64,000 nt of DNA from Chryseobacterium phosphatilyticum (GCF_002899825.2 NZ_PPED02000006.1:1-64000); one strand, 5' to 3'. Shown: positions 1-9,586, counted from the first letter of the stretch. The notes: generated by a model not told the origin, from the sequence alone. Made by a program: numbers and translations.

Positions 1-1018
1 CGTTTAGGGCAATCAACCATAGATCAGTTCCTTCTTCGATGCCTACGGATTTGTTTCCTGATCTTTCCGATCTGGATTCACCACCAATGACAAATCCTGT
101 AGAAGTTAGAGCCAATGTCCTGATATGATCATCGCCTTTCCCTCCAAAGTTCTTTTCCCATTCTACTTTTCCGTTTTTGTCAAGCTTTATAATCCAGTAA
201 TCACCTTCCCCGAAATTGCTGCTGGATTTTGAGTAACGGGATTCGGGATTCGGGGTTTTGATATTCAGGTCTGAAGTAACAGACTTCGCATCACGCACCC
301 CGGAACCCGAATCACGAACCTCTGAACTCCTCGAATACATTCCCAATAACGCTCCTCCATCTCTGGTTGGAATCATCTTTTCAACTTCGTCCAGACCTTT
401 CCCGCCTAAAATCAATTGAGAAAGTTCTTTTCCGTCTTTGTCGAGTCTGGTGATCCAGACGTCTTTTGAACCATAGCCTTTGGATGAGTTTTGGATATTT
501 CCGGCCACAAAGAATCCTAAATCTGTGGTTTGAATCACTGCTCTGGCTTCTTCATCGGACGTACTTCCCAATGTTTTTTGCCATAATTCATCCCCAAATT
601 CGTTGATTCTGATCAGCCAGATATCAGCTCCGCCTTTGGAATCATCTTTTTTGTCTAATCCCTTTCCGGAATAAGAGGTTCCCGCTAGTAAAAAACCACC
701 ATCCTGAGTGGTCACGGTAGCTGATAAATAGTCATGGTTGGTTCCCGAGAAATATTTCTCCCAGGCCTGTTCACCTTGTTGGTTCAGTTTTACCAGATGA
801 AAATCATAGCCGTTGTTGGACGGTCTTCCAGCCTCCAGCTTCCCGCTTCCGGCCTGAATAGAACTCCCTGTAATAAGATACTGTTGATCAATGGTAGTGG
901 TCACCTGGCTTAGAAAATCCTGGGTAGAGGATTTGATGTCTTTTTGCCAGAGGACTTCCTGTGCCGACATCTTTACAACTGCACATACTATAGATGCACC
1001 GAGATAAATTTTTTTCAT
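1..1018 (-). CDS. Secreted repeat (propeller-like) protein, N-terminal part, cut by window edge
   Basis: The frame opens at an ATG at 1018 on the minus strand and stays open to base 1, giving about 339 residues with the C-terminus outside the window. A short signal peptide ends near MSAQ. Then come repeats of about 50-60 residues, each with a DGGF/AG.S type core followed by a W-rich strand and a KLDK/RINE turn. This is the pattern of Flavobacteriia outer-surface propeller proteins, which often end in a T9SS sorting domain; that end cannot be seen here. About 35 residues between 230 and 350 are a low-complexity Ser/Asp/Arg-rich insert made of degenerate repeats (see findings). Secretion and surface location are inference; the substrate is unknown. 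Confidence 0.75.
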   Translation of the reverse strand, partial: MKKIYLGASIVCAVVKMSAQEVLWQKDIKSSTQDFLSQVTTTIDQQYLITGSSIQAGSGKLEAGRPSNNGYDFHLVKLNQQGEQAWEKYFSGTNHDYLSATVTTQDGGFLLAGTSYSGKGLDKKDDSKGGADIWLIRINEFGDELWQKTLGSTSDEEARAVIQTTDLGFFVAGNIQNSSKGYGSKDVWITRLDKDGKELSQLILGGKGLDEVEKMIPTRDGGALLGMYSRSSEVRDSGSGVRDAKSVTSDLNIKTPNPESRYSKSSSNFGEGDYWIIKLDKNGKVEWEKNFGGKGDDHIRTLALTSTGFVIGGESRSERSGNKSVGIEEGTDLWLIALN

Positions 1019-1471
1019 ATGTTTTGTTTTTTGAAAAAATAGGATTAATTACGATTTTAAACAATAATCTACTGTGTATTTTTATTGTAATTTTTATATG
1101 CAATAGTATACAATAACCGGATTTTGCTTTCAGAAAGTCCGGAAACCTCGTTGAGTATACAAGTTTACACCGTTGTTTTTATACTAAGTAAGCTGGAAAA
1201 ATACATCCCAAAGGGATATCTTAAAGTGTTTTTTCATTCGTCTGTTATTTTTGAGAGGCATTCAATTATTAATTTTCCGCAAATTTACTCATTTTTGTGG
1301 TACAAAACATACTGACAAATCTCACAATCAATAGCTTAGTACTCATCATCATATTCTTAATCAAAAATACTCCCCGAAGACGACAAAACGTGACGCAATA
1401 AAAAAAAGAGGGCAACTCCAAAGAATTACCCCCTCAAAACATTAACTGTTTATTGACTGAATTATGATGTT
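1019..1471. other. Intergenic region between the secreted repeat protein and the efflux operon
   Basis: About 450 AT-rich bases. The first ~100 bases next to 1018 should hold the promoter of the repeat protein gene. The last ~70 bases hold the terminator of the efflux operon. A plus-strand open frame at 1124-1315 has no recognisable domain, no clear ribosome binding site and no conserved character, so I do not call it a gene. Confidence 0.5.
1400..1435 (-). terminator. Terminator of the RND efflux operon
   Basis: On the minus strand a GAGGG...CCCTC stem, extended by G-T wobble pairs, is followed by a run of eight T. It lies about 40 bases beyond the stop codon of the TolC-type gene. Confidence 0.6.
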
Positions 1472-2929
1472 TTATTTCCAGCCACCTCCCAAGCCTTTGT
1501 AGATATCCACTACCGTACTCAGTTGCTTTTGTTTGGCTTCTATCAGATCCATTTTAGCATCCAGCGCATCCCTTTGGTTCAACAGAACTTCAAGGTAATC
1601 TGCTCTGGAGTTTCGGAACAATTGGTTCGCAATATCAATAGACTGATCCAGGGCTTTTGTTTCCTGAGATTTCAATTGATAATACTGATCAATATTTTTA
1701 ATTTTCGACATTAAGTTGGCTACATCCAGATAAGCATTCAAAATCGTCTTGTCATATTCATACAATGCCTGAACCTGTTTTGCATCTGCCGTTTGAAAAT
1801 TGGCTTTGATCGCACTTTTGTTAATCAGTGGCCCGGCCAGTTCTCCAACAAGGTTATAGGCAATAGACTCAGGCATTTTAACCAAATAAGAAGGTTTAAA
1901 TGCTTCAAGTCCTAATGTCGCAGAAATTTCCAGAGAAGGATAAAATTCTTTTCTTGCTGCTTCCACATCCAGCTTCGAGGCTTTTAATTCCAGTTCTGCC
2001 TGCTTAATATCCGGACGGTTTGCCAGAAGTTGAGACGGAATTCCGGTATAAATAGTTTGTGGAATGGTCGACATAAAGCTTTCCTTTGTTCTGACAATCG
2101 GTTGCGGATACCTTCCCAGCAATGCGTTGATCTCATTCTCTTTCTCTGTAATCTGCTGACGGATGGTATATTCTGCTGCTTTTGACTTGGCAAGCTCGGC
2201 TTCAAATTTCTTTACGGCTAACTCCGTGGCTGCAGCTGCTTCTTTCTGAATTCTGGAAATTTCCAACGCTTTTTGCTGAAGCTTGATATACTGCTGTATA
2301 ATGTCCAGCTGATTATCCAGAGCCAGTAATTCATAGTAATCATCAGCAACCTCTTCAATAAGATTAGACAGTACAAAGTTTTTTCCTTCTACAGTAGAAA
2401 GATAATGAGCTACGGCCGATTCTTTTTCATTTCTGAGTTTTTTCCAGATATCTATTTCCCAGTTGGCCATTAAGCCTCCTCCGAAGTTCCCCAGCGGATC
2501 CGGCATTTCTCTTCCCGGTTCAATTTCTGTAGTCGCATCACCGGCTCCTTCACTGGTATAACGACCTGCTTTCTTCAATCCCGCACCTACAGAAGCCGAA
2601 ACCGTAGGGCTCAGTTTCCCTTTTTTAGCTAAAACACCACTCTTGGCAATTTCAATTTCCTGAAGGGTAATCAACAAGTCCTGATTATTCTTTAAAGCCG
2701 TTTCGATAAGACTTACGAGATTAGGATCGGTAAAAAACTGTCTCCAGGGTGTTGTTCCGCTGTTTTGGCTGGCATCCTGCTGTTCTTCCTGATTGAAGTT
2801 TTGAGGTATTGTTTCTTTTACCTCGTCTTTTATGACTGTCGCCATGGGGGCTTTACAACTTGCCAGAACAAGAGATAAAGCAATGGTGGTGATTATATTT
2901 TTAGTCTTCGAATTTTCCATCATGTTCAT
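1472..2929 (-). CDS. TolC/OprM-type outer membrane efflux lipoprotein
   Basis: Outer membrane channel of a tripartite RND efflux pump. The protein has about 485 residues, usual for the NodT/OprM family. The N-terminus is a lipoprotein signal with lipobox LASC (the Cys is followed by KAP), so it is probably anchored by lipid. Two long alpha-helical, Ala/Glu/Lys-rich halves with the LANRPDI.QAE.EL motif typical of this family are visible. Three in-frame ATGs lie within the first four codons (2929, 2923, 2920). All overlap the end of the pump gene by 20-29 bases, which suggests translational coupling. It is the last gene of the operon adaptor-pump-channel. The substrate cannot be read from the sequence. 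Confidence 0.93.
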   Translation of the reverse strand: MNMMENSKTKNIITTIALSLVLASCKAPMATVIKDEVKETIPQNFNQEEQQDASQNSGTTPWRQFFTDPNLVSLIETALKNNQDLLITLQEIEIAKSGVLAKKGKLSPTVSASVGAGLKKAGRYTSEGAGDATTEIEPGREMPDPLGNFGGGLMANWEIDIWKKLRNEKESAVAHYLSTVEGKNFVLSNLIEEVADDYYELLALDNQLDIIQQYIKLQQKALEISRIQKEAAAATELAVKKFEAELAKSKAAEYTIRQQITEKENEINALLGRYPQPIVRTKESFMSTIPQTIYTGIPSQLLANRPDIKQAELELKASKLDVEAARKEFYPSLEISATLGLEAFKPSYLVKMPESIAYNLVGELAGPLINKSAIKANFQTADAKQVQALYEYDKTILNAYLDVANLMSKIKNIDQYYQLKSQETKALDQSIDIANQLFRNSRADYLEVLLNQRDALDAKMDLIEAKQKQLSTVVDIYKGLGGGWK

Positions 2930-5900
2930 AAGGTTCAGTTTGTTCTGTTAAAGGATTTTCTTCCTCATATCTTGCCAGTCTCGATTTGTCTGCAATGGTT
3001 CCGAAAATATAATACAATCCCGGAATAACCATAAGCCCGAAAATAGTTCCGATCAGCATTCCTCCCGCTGCAGCGGTCCCAATCGTCCTGTTCCCGACAG
3101 CTCCCGGTCCTGTAGCAACCACCAAAGGAATAAGCCCGGCAATGAATGCAAAAGAGGTCATCAGAATCGGACGGAAACGGATGGCAGCTCCTTCAATAGC
3201 AGCTTGTGCTACAGGGATACCTTCTTCTGCCTTCTTCTGTACGGCAAATTCTACAATCAATACGGCATTTTTCCCTAAAAGCCCGATCAGCATAACCATT
3301 GCCACCTGCGCATAGATATTGTTTTCCAGTCCTAAAAGTTTCAAGCATAAAAAGGCTCCGAAAATACCTACCGGAAGTGATAAAATAACCGGAAGCGGAA
3401 GAATAAAACTTTCATATTGTGCGGAAAGAATCAAATACACGAAGCCCAGACATACAAGGAAAATAAAAACGGCTTCATTTCCACGGCTTACTTCATCTTT
3501 TGAAATCCCTGCCCAGTCTATTCCAAAGCCTCTCGGAAGGGTTTTATCAGCAACCTCCTGAATGGCTTTAATCGCCTGACCACTGCTATACCCCAATGCC
3601 GGAGTACCACTCACTTCAGCAGAGTTATACATATTATGTCTCGTGATTTCCGATAATCCATATACTTTTTCAAGCCTCATAAAATCTGAATAAGGAACCA
3701 TCTGATCTTTATCATTTTTCACATACAACTTCAATAAATCTGTTGGCAAGGCACGATACTGAGGTCCCGCCTGTACAATCACCTTATAAGGTCTGTCAAA
3801 CCGAATAAAACTCGTCTCATAGTTTGAACCGATAAGGGTAGATAGATTATCCATAGCTTTCGCAATCGTTACCCCTTTTTGTTCTGCGAGATCATTATCT
3901 ACTTTAAGCATATATTGTGGAAAACTTGCAGAATAGAATGTAAATGCTGATCCCAGCTCAGGACGTTTTTTCAACTCTTTTACAAAATCATTACTCACCT
4001 GTTCCATCTTGTGGTAGTCTCCACTTCCCGCTTTATCCAGTAAACGAAGCTCAAAACCTCCGGCAGCTCCATATCCCGGAACTGATGGCGGTTGAAAAAA
4101 TTCAATATTGGCTCCCGGAATATTCTTCGCTTTCTTTTCCAGCTGTTCGATGATCTCTGCTGCAGATTCCTTGCGATCTTCCCAACTTTTAAGGTTAATC
4201 AGACAGGTTCCTGAATTCGATCCGGTTCCTTCTGTTAAAATTTCATATCCTGCCAGTGAAGAAACAGATTGAACCCCGTCAATGTCCTCAGATTCTTTCA
4301 AAAGTTCCCTGGCAATCTGATTTGTTCTTTCCAGAGTAGATCCCGGAGGCGTTTGAATAATGGCATAAATCATCCCCTGGTCTTCTGCAGGAATAAATCC
4401 TGAAGGAAGGGAGTTGCTCAGGAAGAAGGTACAGGCACAAAATGCCAGTAACAAAGGAAGCGTGATGGTTTTCTTCGTCACTGTTTTATTCAGTATCTTC
4501 TCATATTTCCCTGCTCCTTTTGTGAAAATAGTATTGAATTTATCAAGGAAAATGGTCACCGGAGTTTTCTTCTTGGCTTTTCCGTGATTATTTTTTAAGA
4601 TTAAAGCACATAAAGCCGGAGTCAGCGTTAAAGCTACAACTCCCGATAAAATAATCGCAGAGGCCATAGTAATAGAGAACTGACGGTAAAATACTCCCAC
4701 AGGCCCGGACATAAATGCAATCGGAATGAATACGGAGGCCATCACCAATGTAATGGCAATAATAGCCCCGCTGATCTCATGCATGGCTTCTTCCGTCGCT
4801 TTCAAAGGAGAGAGATGTTTCTCTTCCATCTTGGCATGCACAGCCTCAATTACTACAATAGCATCATCCACAACCACCCCGATCGCCATTACCAGAGCAA
4901 AGAGCGAGATCATATTCAAGGTAATTCCAAATGCGGACATGACGGCAAAAGTTCCTACCAGTGAAACCGGAACCGCCAGTGCAGGAATCAAGGTTGAGCG
5001 CCAGTCTCCCAGGAATAGGAATACGACAATCGCCACCAATATAAAGGCCTCAAATAAAGTATGTATTACCTTCTCCATGGAAGCATCCAGGAATCTGGAA
5101 ACATCATAACTGATATCATAATGCATCCCTTTCGGAAAATTATTCTTTTCAAGATCTGCCATCAGGGCTTTCACATTCTTAATAACATCACTTGCATTGG
5201 ATCCATAAGATTGTTTTACTGTAATCGCAGCAGATGGTTTACCATTCAATGTGGAATAAATATCATACATTGAACTTCCAAATTCAATATCTGCAACATC
5301 TTTCAGTCGTACAGACTCACCATCAGGTTTTGCTTTTAAAATAATATTTCCATAATCCTTTTCATTGTTGAAACGCCCCGGATATTTTAAAACATATTCA
5401 AAAGACTGGGACCGTTTTCCGGAGCTTTCTCCTGTTTTTCCCGGAGAAGCTTCCAAACTCTGCTCATTCAATGACTCCATCACTTCATCAGCTGAAATAT
5501 TGTAGGCGGTAAGTCTGTCCGGCTTAAGCCAGATACGCATTGCATATTCTCTGGTTCCGAGGATATCGGCAAATCCGACACCACTTACCCTTCTCAACTC
5601 AGACATTACGTTGATATCCGCATAGTTGAAAAGGAATTTCTGATCTGCTTTAGGATCATCACTGTACAGGTTAATGTACATCAACATATTAGGCTCTTCA
5701 CGGGTAATTTTCACTCCTTCACGTACGACCAGTGGTGGTAGTTTGTTCACTACTGAAGAGACACGGTTTTGTACGTTTACTGCCGCTACATTGGGATCCG
5801 TCCCTAAATCAAATACCATCTGAATGGAAGCTTCTCCATCGTTTCCGGCGTCCGAAGTCATATACTTCATACCCGGTACGCCATTCAGCCCTCTTTCCAG

Positions 5901-6092
5901 GGGAATCACCACAGATTTAATCAAGAGTTCATTGTTGGCCCCCGGATATTCGGCAGTAATATTTACTTTAGGAGGAGAAATAGACGGGAACTGAGTCACG
6001 GGTAGTTTTACTAATGACAAAATCCCTAAAAATACGATAATCAATGAGATTACGATAGACAGAACAGGTCTGCGAATGAATTTTTTAAACAT
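2901..6092 (-). CDS. RND multidrug efflux permease (AcrB/HAE-1 family)
   Basis: Inner membrane proton-driven pump subunit. Its 1063 residues match the HAE-1 family length. The N-terminus (MFKKFIRRPVLS...) is a first membrane helix, followed by a large periplasmic loop, a second helix bundle, and the same pattern repeated in the C-terminal half. The proton-relay pair of helix 4 is present as Asp409-Asp410 in GVVVDDAIVV, equivalent to AcrB D407/D408. The helix 10 Lys is in GLLGKNAVLIVEF. The gene sits between adaptor (upstream, 21-base gap) and outer membrane channel (overlapping), so the three make one transport complex. It is of the multidrug type rather than the heavy-metal CusA type, judged from the helix 4 residues; the substrate is unknown. 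Confidence 0.96.
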   Translation of the reverse strand: MFKKFIRRPVLSIVISLIIVFLGILSLVKLPVTQFPSISPPKVNITAEYPGANNELLIKSVVIPLERGLNGVPGMKYMTSDAGNDGEASIQMVFDLGTDPNVAAVNVQNRVSSVVNKLPPLVVREGVKITREEPNMLMYINLYSDDPKADQKFLFNYADINVMSELRRVSGVGFADILGTREYAMRIWLKPDRLTAYNISADEVMESLNEQSLEASPGKTGESSGKRSQSFEYVLKYPGRFNNEKDYGNIILKAKPDGESVRLKDVADIEFGSSMYDIYSTLNGKPSAAITVKQSYGSNASDVIKNVKALMADLEKNNFPKGMHYDISYDVSRFLDASMEKVIHTLFEAFILVAIVVFLFLGDWRSTLIPALAVPVSLVGTFAVMSAFGITLNMISLFALVMAIGVVVDDAIVVIEAVHAKMEEKHLSPLKATEEAMHEISGAIIAITLVMASVFIPIAFMSGPVGVFYRQFSITMASAIILSGVVALTLTPALCALILKNNHGKAKKKTPVTIFLDKFNTIFTKGAGKYEKILNKTVTKKTITLPLLLAFCACTFFLSNSLPSGFIPAEDQGMIYAIIQTPPGSTLERTNQIARELLKESEDIDGVQSVSSLAGYEILTEGTGSNSGTCLINLKSWEDRKESAAEIIEQLEKKAKNIPGANIEFFQPPSVPGYGAAGGFELRLLDKAGSGDYHKMEQVSNDFVKELKKRPELGSAFTFYSASFPQYMLKVDNDLAEQKGVTIAKAMDNLSTLIGSNYETSFIRFDRPYKVIVQAGPQYRALPTDLLKLYVKNDKDQMVPYSDFMRLEKVYGLSEITRHNMYNSAEVSGTPALGYSSGQAIKAIQEVADKTLPRGFGIDWAGISKDEVSRGNEAVFIFLVCLGFVYLILSAQYESFILPLPVILSLPVGIFGAFLCLKLLGLENNIYAQVAMVMLIGLLGKNAVLIVEFAVQKKAEEGIPVAQAAIEGAAIRFRPILMTSFAFIAGLIPLVVATGPGAVGNRTIGTAAAGGMLIGTIFGLMVIPGLYYIFGTIADKSRLARYEEENPLTEQTEPYEHDGKFED

Positions 6093-6113
6093 ACTTCTTC
6101 ATTTTAGAGTCTA

Positions 6114-7199
6114 CTACTCTGCTTTTAATTTCAATGATTGAAGAACCTTTTTGGGATCCTGGAATTTTGTTTTTACTTTTTGGTCATCTTTCACTTTCTG
6201 TACCCCTTCCAACAAAATCTGATCTCCTTTTGAAAGTCCTGCCCCTACTACATACAGATCCGGAAGTTCATATGCTACTTTGATGTTTCTGGATTTTGCC
6301 GTTCCATTTTTATCAATTATAAATACATATTTCTGATCCTGAATTTCATACGTTGCTTTTTGCGGGATAATCAAAGCATTATGAACAGGCATGGTCATCT
6401 GTACTTTTCCTGTTTCACCATTTCTTAAAAGGTTATTGGGATTGGGAAACTTTGCTCTGAAAGCAATATTTCCTGTTTCATTATCAAATTCACCTTCTAT
6501 GGTTTGAATTAATCCTTTTTCAGGATAGATTTCACCATTGGCAGTGATCAATGATACCTGATCCGTACCTCTGTCAGCTACATGCGTCTGATAGCTTAAA
6601 TATTCAGGTTCTGAAACATTAAAATAAGTATAGATATTGGTATTGTCAGACAATGAAGTCAACAAATCTCCCTCATCCACCAGGCTTCCCAATTTCAGAG
6701 GAAGTCGATTGATAATCCCGGAGAACGGAGCTTTAATATCCGTAAATGATAAGTGAATCTGAGCCAGCTTCATCTCTGCATTGGCAGCATCCAGTTTTGC
6801 TTTAGCCATTGCTTTTTCATTTTTGGAAACAATATTATTTCCGGCCAATGTAGTGGCGTTTTTCAATTCTATGGAAGCCTGTTCTACCTCTGCTTTTGCC
6901 TTCAATAATTCTGCCTGATACAGTTTAGGCATAATTCTGAATAATGTTTGTCCTGCATGTACATACTGTCCTTCATCGACAAATATTTTTTCAAGGAATC
7001 CTTTTTCCTGAGCCCGTACTTCAATATTCTTTACCGACTGGATCTGGGCTACATATTCCTTATGGATTACGGTATCCATCACTACAGGAGCAGTCACGGG
7101 ATATACCGAAGCTTCTTCTTTTTCTTCTTTTTTCTTGTTGCAGCTAACCACCAATAGGAGAATACTTAGTGCAATGCCTGAGGCAACTCTTTTCATCAT
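6114..7199 (-). CDS. RND efflux periplasmic adaptor (membrane fusion protein), lipoprotein
   Basis: Links the inner membrane pump to the outer membrane channel. I place the start at the ATG at 7199 (a second ATG follows directly), because a lipoprotein signal with lipobox VVSC begins there. The longer frame to 7310 only adds residues with no signal character. About 361 residues: barrel-sandwich hybrid (..VRAQEKGFLEKIFVDEGQYV.AGQ.LF), a helical hairpin rich in Lys/Ala/Glu, the second lipoyl half (DIKAPFSGIINRLPLKLGSLV), a beta-barrel and a membrane-proximal domain. First gene of the efflux set proper. Confidence in family is high; substrate unknown. Confidence 0.94.
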   Translation of the reverse strand: MMKRVASGIALSILLLVVSCNKKKEEKEEASVYPVTAPVVMDTVIHKEYVAQIQSVKNIEVRAQEKGFLEKIFVDEGQYVHAGQTLFRIMPKLYQAELLKAKAEVEQASIELKNATTLAGNNIVSKNEKAMAKAKLDAANAEMKLAQIHLSFTDIKAPFSGIINRLPLKLGSLVDEGDLLTSLSDNTNIYTYFNVSEPEYLSYQTHVADRGTDQVSLITANGEIYPEKGLIQTIEGEFDNETGNIAFRAKFPNPNNLLRNGETGKVQMTMPVHNALIIPQKATYEIQDQKYVFIIDKNGTAKSRNIKVAYELPDLYVVGAGLSKGDQILLEGVQKVKDDQKVKTKFQDPKKVLQSLKLKAE

Positions 7200-7348
7200 A
7201 ATTCTAGAGTTTGTATAAATCGTTAATGTTTTGAATAGAAATAAAAAATGGTAATAAAAGAGAGGGACGAAGTGATGATTACCTGCATACACAACGCAAA
7301 ATATTTCCACCTTGCAACAGGTAGAAAATCAATAGAAAAATTGAAAAT

Positions 7349-7735
7349 TTAAATTCTTATAGAGCGGATCAGAATAAACCTTTTGGTTGTAAAACCAAAA
7401 ACGAAACCATGAATATCCTGTCTAAAGCGCTTATAGCTTTTTAAACCAAAAATGTAAATAAGGTTAAAAACACCTGCAAATACAGCGATTGTTTGTAATA
7501 TATCAGATAACTGAAAATCATTTTCAACAAGCTCCAGCGAAGAATTATCTACATTATCTGCTACCTGCTGAATGGAAAGCTTTTCAAAGGTCTGGTTAAG
7601 GCGGTTGGCCCTTTTGGGTAAATGATGAGAAACCTGACCGGAATAATCATTACGAAGTGTTTTAACATTAAGCCTGCTTTCTACTACAAAGAGCAGAAAA
7701 AGACCTGTTAAAAAATATACGATGTAGTTTCTCAT
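7349..7735 (-). CDS. Small membrane protein of unknown function
   Basis: About 128 residues from the ATG at 7735 (MRNYIVYFL...). The longer frame to 7756 adds seven residues before the natural membrane start. One N-terminal membrane helix (residues ~4-20) is followed by a polar stretch of ~60 residues. A second helix around QTIAVFAGVFNLIYIFGL precedes a basic tail rich in Arg, Lys and Phe. It lies 150 bases upstream of the efflux adaptor on the same strand, so it may be transcribed with the pump or from its own promoter. I do not recognise the family. Confidence 0.6.
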   Translation of the reverse strand: MRNYIVYFLTGLFLLFVVESRLNVKTLRNDYSGQVSHHLPKRANRLNQTFEKLSIQQVADNVDNSSLELVENDFQLSDILQTIAVFAGVFNLIYIFGLKSYKRFRQDIHGFVFGFTTKRFILIRSIRI

Positions 7736-8369
7736 TTTGAAGTTGCAAATGTACATTTACATTATCATATAATCATAATAGATTAACAAAATTTAACGAA
7801 TATTTAAATAACCTGAACCAGATAATTTAATAAAAATCAAACATTGCTTATATATATTTTAAAACAAAAAATGAAAACAGATCCGGAAAACAAAGCCCCT
7901 ATTTTTATCTTCGTCATTGTATCGATCAACAATAATTAAGTAATTTATTTTGTCGTTTTAAAAGAATTTTATTCCAAACTAATCACTTATTAAAGAACGA
8001 CATAACGACTAGAAACTAACTTTTATCATGATTTCAATTTATTAACATACAGCTATTGTTATTCTCTTATTTTTGAATTATTTTTGCCGCAAGTACAACA
8101 ACAAATGAACAATGAAAAAACAACTACTTATGCGATTGAAAAATAACTTCCCTCATACATACTCCTAACTGTTTCAATCCCGAATTCTTAACAATTATTA
8201 TTATTTTTTCGATTTCATGAAAAGCGTTTTATGATGGGCATTACACAGCCATACAATAAAAGCACTTTGTTAGTTTATCTAAAATTAACATATTTTTATT
8301 AAAAATATTCGTATTTTTATATAGCATTAACACTGTAATTCATGAAACACTTTAAAATCACTTATCACT
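7736..8369. other. Large AT-rich intergenic region
   Basis: About 630 bases separating divergent transcription of the efflux side and the lipoprotein side. It is very AT-rich with many poly-A/T tracts. Only very short open frames are present (for example 19 codons from 8112), with no recognisable product. I see no convincing hairpin, tRNA or long repeat. It presumably holds promoters for both flanks. Confidence 0.4.
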
Positions 8370-8762
8370 ATGAAAAATTTATTAACCCCTATCCTTATCG
8401 GATTGGCAGTCTTTTCCTCAACAGCGTGTAAACATCCGAGCAAGGAAGCGGAAAGTATAACAGCATCTGCTCCTGAAAATACGGATAACATTTCCAAAAA
8501 CGTATATGTCGACAGCTATGGTGAAAAAATAGAAGTCACCATCAACCAAACCAAAAATACAGCGACAATACACTTAAACGGCAAAACTTATGATCTTAAA
8601 AAAAGTGATGCTTTACCTGAGTATACTGCTTCCAATGAAGAGTACCAATACTCTGAAATTAAAGGCAATATCACTTTTTTAAAGAAAAATGTCGACATGG
8701 TTCTGTTTCATCTTAAACAGGCAAAAAAAGAATCGGGCCCCGCTAAAATGGCATCATATTAG
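8370..8762 (+). CDS. Lipoprotein with MliC-like (lysozyme inhibitor) domain
   Basis: 130 residues. A lipoprotein signal ends at STAC (Cys20). The mature part runs YVDSYGEKIEVTIN....TATIHLNGKTYDL...., which follows the strand order of the MliC family (membrane-bound inhibitor of C-type lysozyme): Y.C.dG..v.v......A.v.l.g....L. The usual disulfide Cys residues are absent, so lysozyme inhibition is only a possibility. It lies 32 bases before a second small lipoprotein gene on the same strand, probably one unit for envelope protection. Confidence 0.65.
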   Translation: MKNLLTPILIGLAVFSSTACKHPSKEAESITASAPENTDNISKNVYVDSYGEKIEVTINQTKNTATIHLNGKTYDLKKSDALPEYTASNEEYQYSEIKGNITFLKKNVDMVLFHLKQAKKESGPAKMASY

Positions 8763-8794
8763 CATATATTAAACAAATGTTTAAAATTAAAATT

Positions 8795-9226
8795 ATGAAA
8801 AGCTTGTATTATTATTTATCAGCTCTTTTCCTTGCTGTATTCCTTGTTTCTTGTAACACACAGACTGCGCAGAAACCCACTACAGATATTACAGGAAAGA
8901 CCTGGAAGCTTACAGAGCTTAACGGGAAACCTATTGAATTGAAAAATCCAAAAAACAATCCTCATTTCAAACTTGATTTGAACGGAATGAGATATGAAGG
9001 TCATGCCGGTTGTAATGGATTAGGAGGTACTTTTGAGATCAAACAGGATGTGATGAGAATTAAATTCAATCAGGGGATGTCTACGATGATGGCTTGTGAG
9101 GATCTGGATATTGAAAATCAATTCACAAAAGCTTTACTTTCAGCAGATAATTACTCTGTCAATGGAAATACACTCACTTTAAATAAAGCAAGAATGGCTC
9201 CTTTAGCTAAATTTGTTCTTCAATAA
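8795..9226 (+). CDS. META-domain (HslJ-like) lipoprotein
   Basis: About 143 residues from the ATG at 8795. An upstream in-frame ATG at 8777 would put six extra residues in front of a clear lipoprotein signal with lipobox LVSC. The rest is one META domain: KTWKLTELNGKPI near the start, GHAGCNGLGGTFEI in the middle, TMMACEDLDIENQFTKAL, then the C-terminal strand NTLTL. META/HslJ proteins are outer-membrane-attached heat- or stress-related proteins; the precise role is unknown. Follows the MliC-like gene and ends before a strong terminator. Confidence 0.85.
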   Translation: MKSLYYYLSALFLAVFLVSCNTQTAQKPTTDITGKTWKLTELNGKPIELKNPKNNPHFKLDLNGMRYEGHAGCNGLGGTFEIKQDVMRIKFNQGMSTMMACEDLDIENQFTKALLSADNYSVNGNTLTLNKARMAPLAKFVLQ

Positions 9227-9244
9227 TCGTATTTCAATTAAATA

Positions 9245-9280
9245 AAAAAAAGACGCTTCAATTCTGAGGCGTCTTTTTTT
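9245..9280. terminator. Bidirectional terminator between META lipoprotein and SemiSWEET genes
   Basis: A 12-pair stem (AAAAAAAGACGC with GCGTCTTTTTTT) around a 12-base loop, with A-run on one side and T-run on the other. It serves the two convergent genes that end at 9226 and 9291. Confidence 0.85.
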
Positions 9281-9290
9281 GTGTTAAACT

Positions 9291-9551
9291 TTAGTTCTTT
9301 TTATTGTAAATAAAATAGCAGATCAGTAGGCTGATATTGACCAGAACAGCAAATCCATTGGATAAAATAATAGGCATTTCGTCTTTTTTTATCCCGTACC
9401 AGACCCACAGCGAAAGTCCTGAAATAAGAACCAGAAGCATGACCAGAGAAATATCTTCCACATTCTTCTCTTTGATAACCTTCACAAGCTGCGGAATCAT
9501 CGAAACCGAAGTAAGAAAACCGGCAATGATACCTAATACATTTACGTCCAT
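9291..9551 (-). CDS. SemiSWEET-type PQ-loop transporter
   Basis: 86 residues forming three membrane helices, the size of bacterial SemiSWEET proteins, which dimerise to carry sugars across the inner membrane. The PQ motif of helix 1 is present in SMIPQLVKVIK (residues ~17-27). The second helix (SLVMLLVLISGLSLWVWYGI) and third (IILSNGFAVLVNISLLICYF) match the family layout. Substrate specificity cannot be read. Gap to the upstream FAD oxidoreductase is 36 bases on the same strand, so the two may be co-transcribed. Confidence 0.88.
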   Translation of the reverse strand: MDVNVLGIIAGFLTSVSMIPQLVKVIKEKNVEDISLVMLLVLISGLSLWVWYGIKKDEMPIILSNGFAVLVNISLLICYFIYNKKN

Positions 9552-9586
9552 AAGTTTTATGGTTTTGAATCTCTAACTAAGATATG

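Noticed and set aside
1124..1315. 63-codon plus-strand frame in the gap before the efflux operon
   Set aside because: No recognisable domain, signal or ribosome binding site; AT-rich chance frame is more likely.
4726..5109. 127-codon open frame on the plus strand within the RND pump gene
   Set aside because: It is antisense to a strongly conserved efflux permease, is low-complexity Ser/Ile/Thr-rich, and has no domain or expression signal.
8112..8168. 18-residue frame starting MKKQLLMRLKNN in the 7736-8369 gap
   Set aside because: Too short, no hydrophobic or leader character, no terminator; no support beyond ATG and stop.
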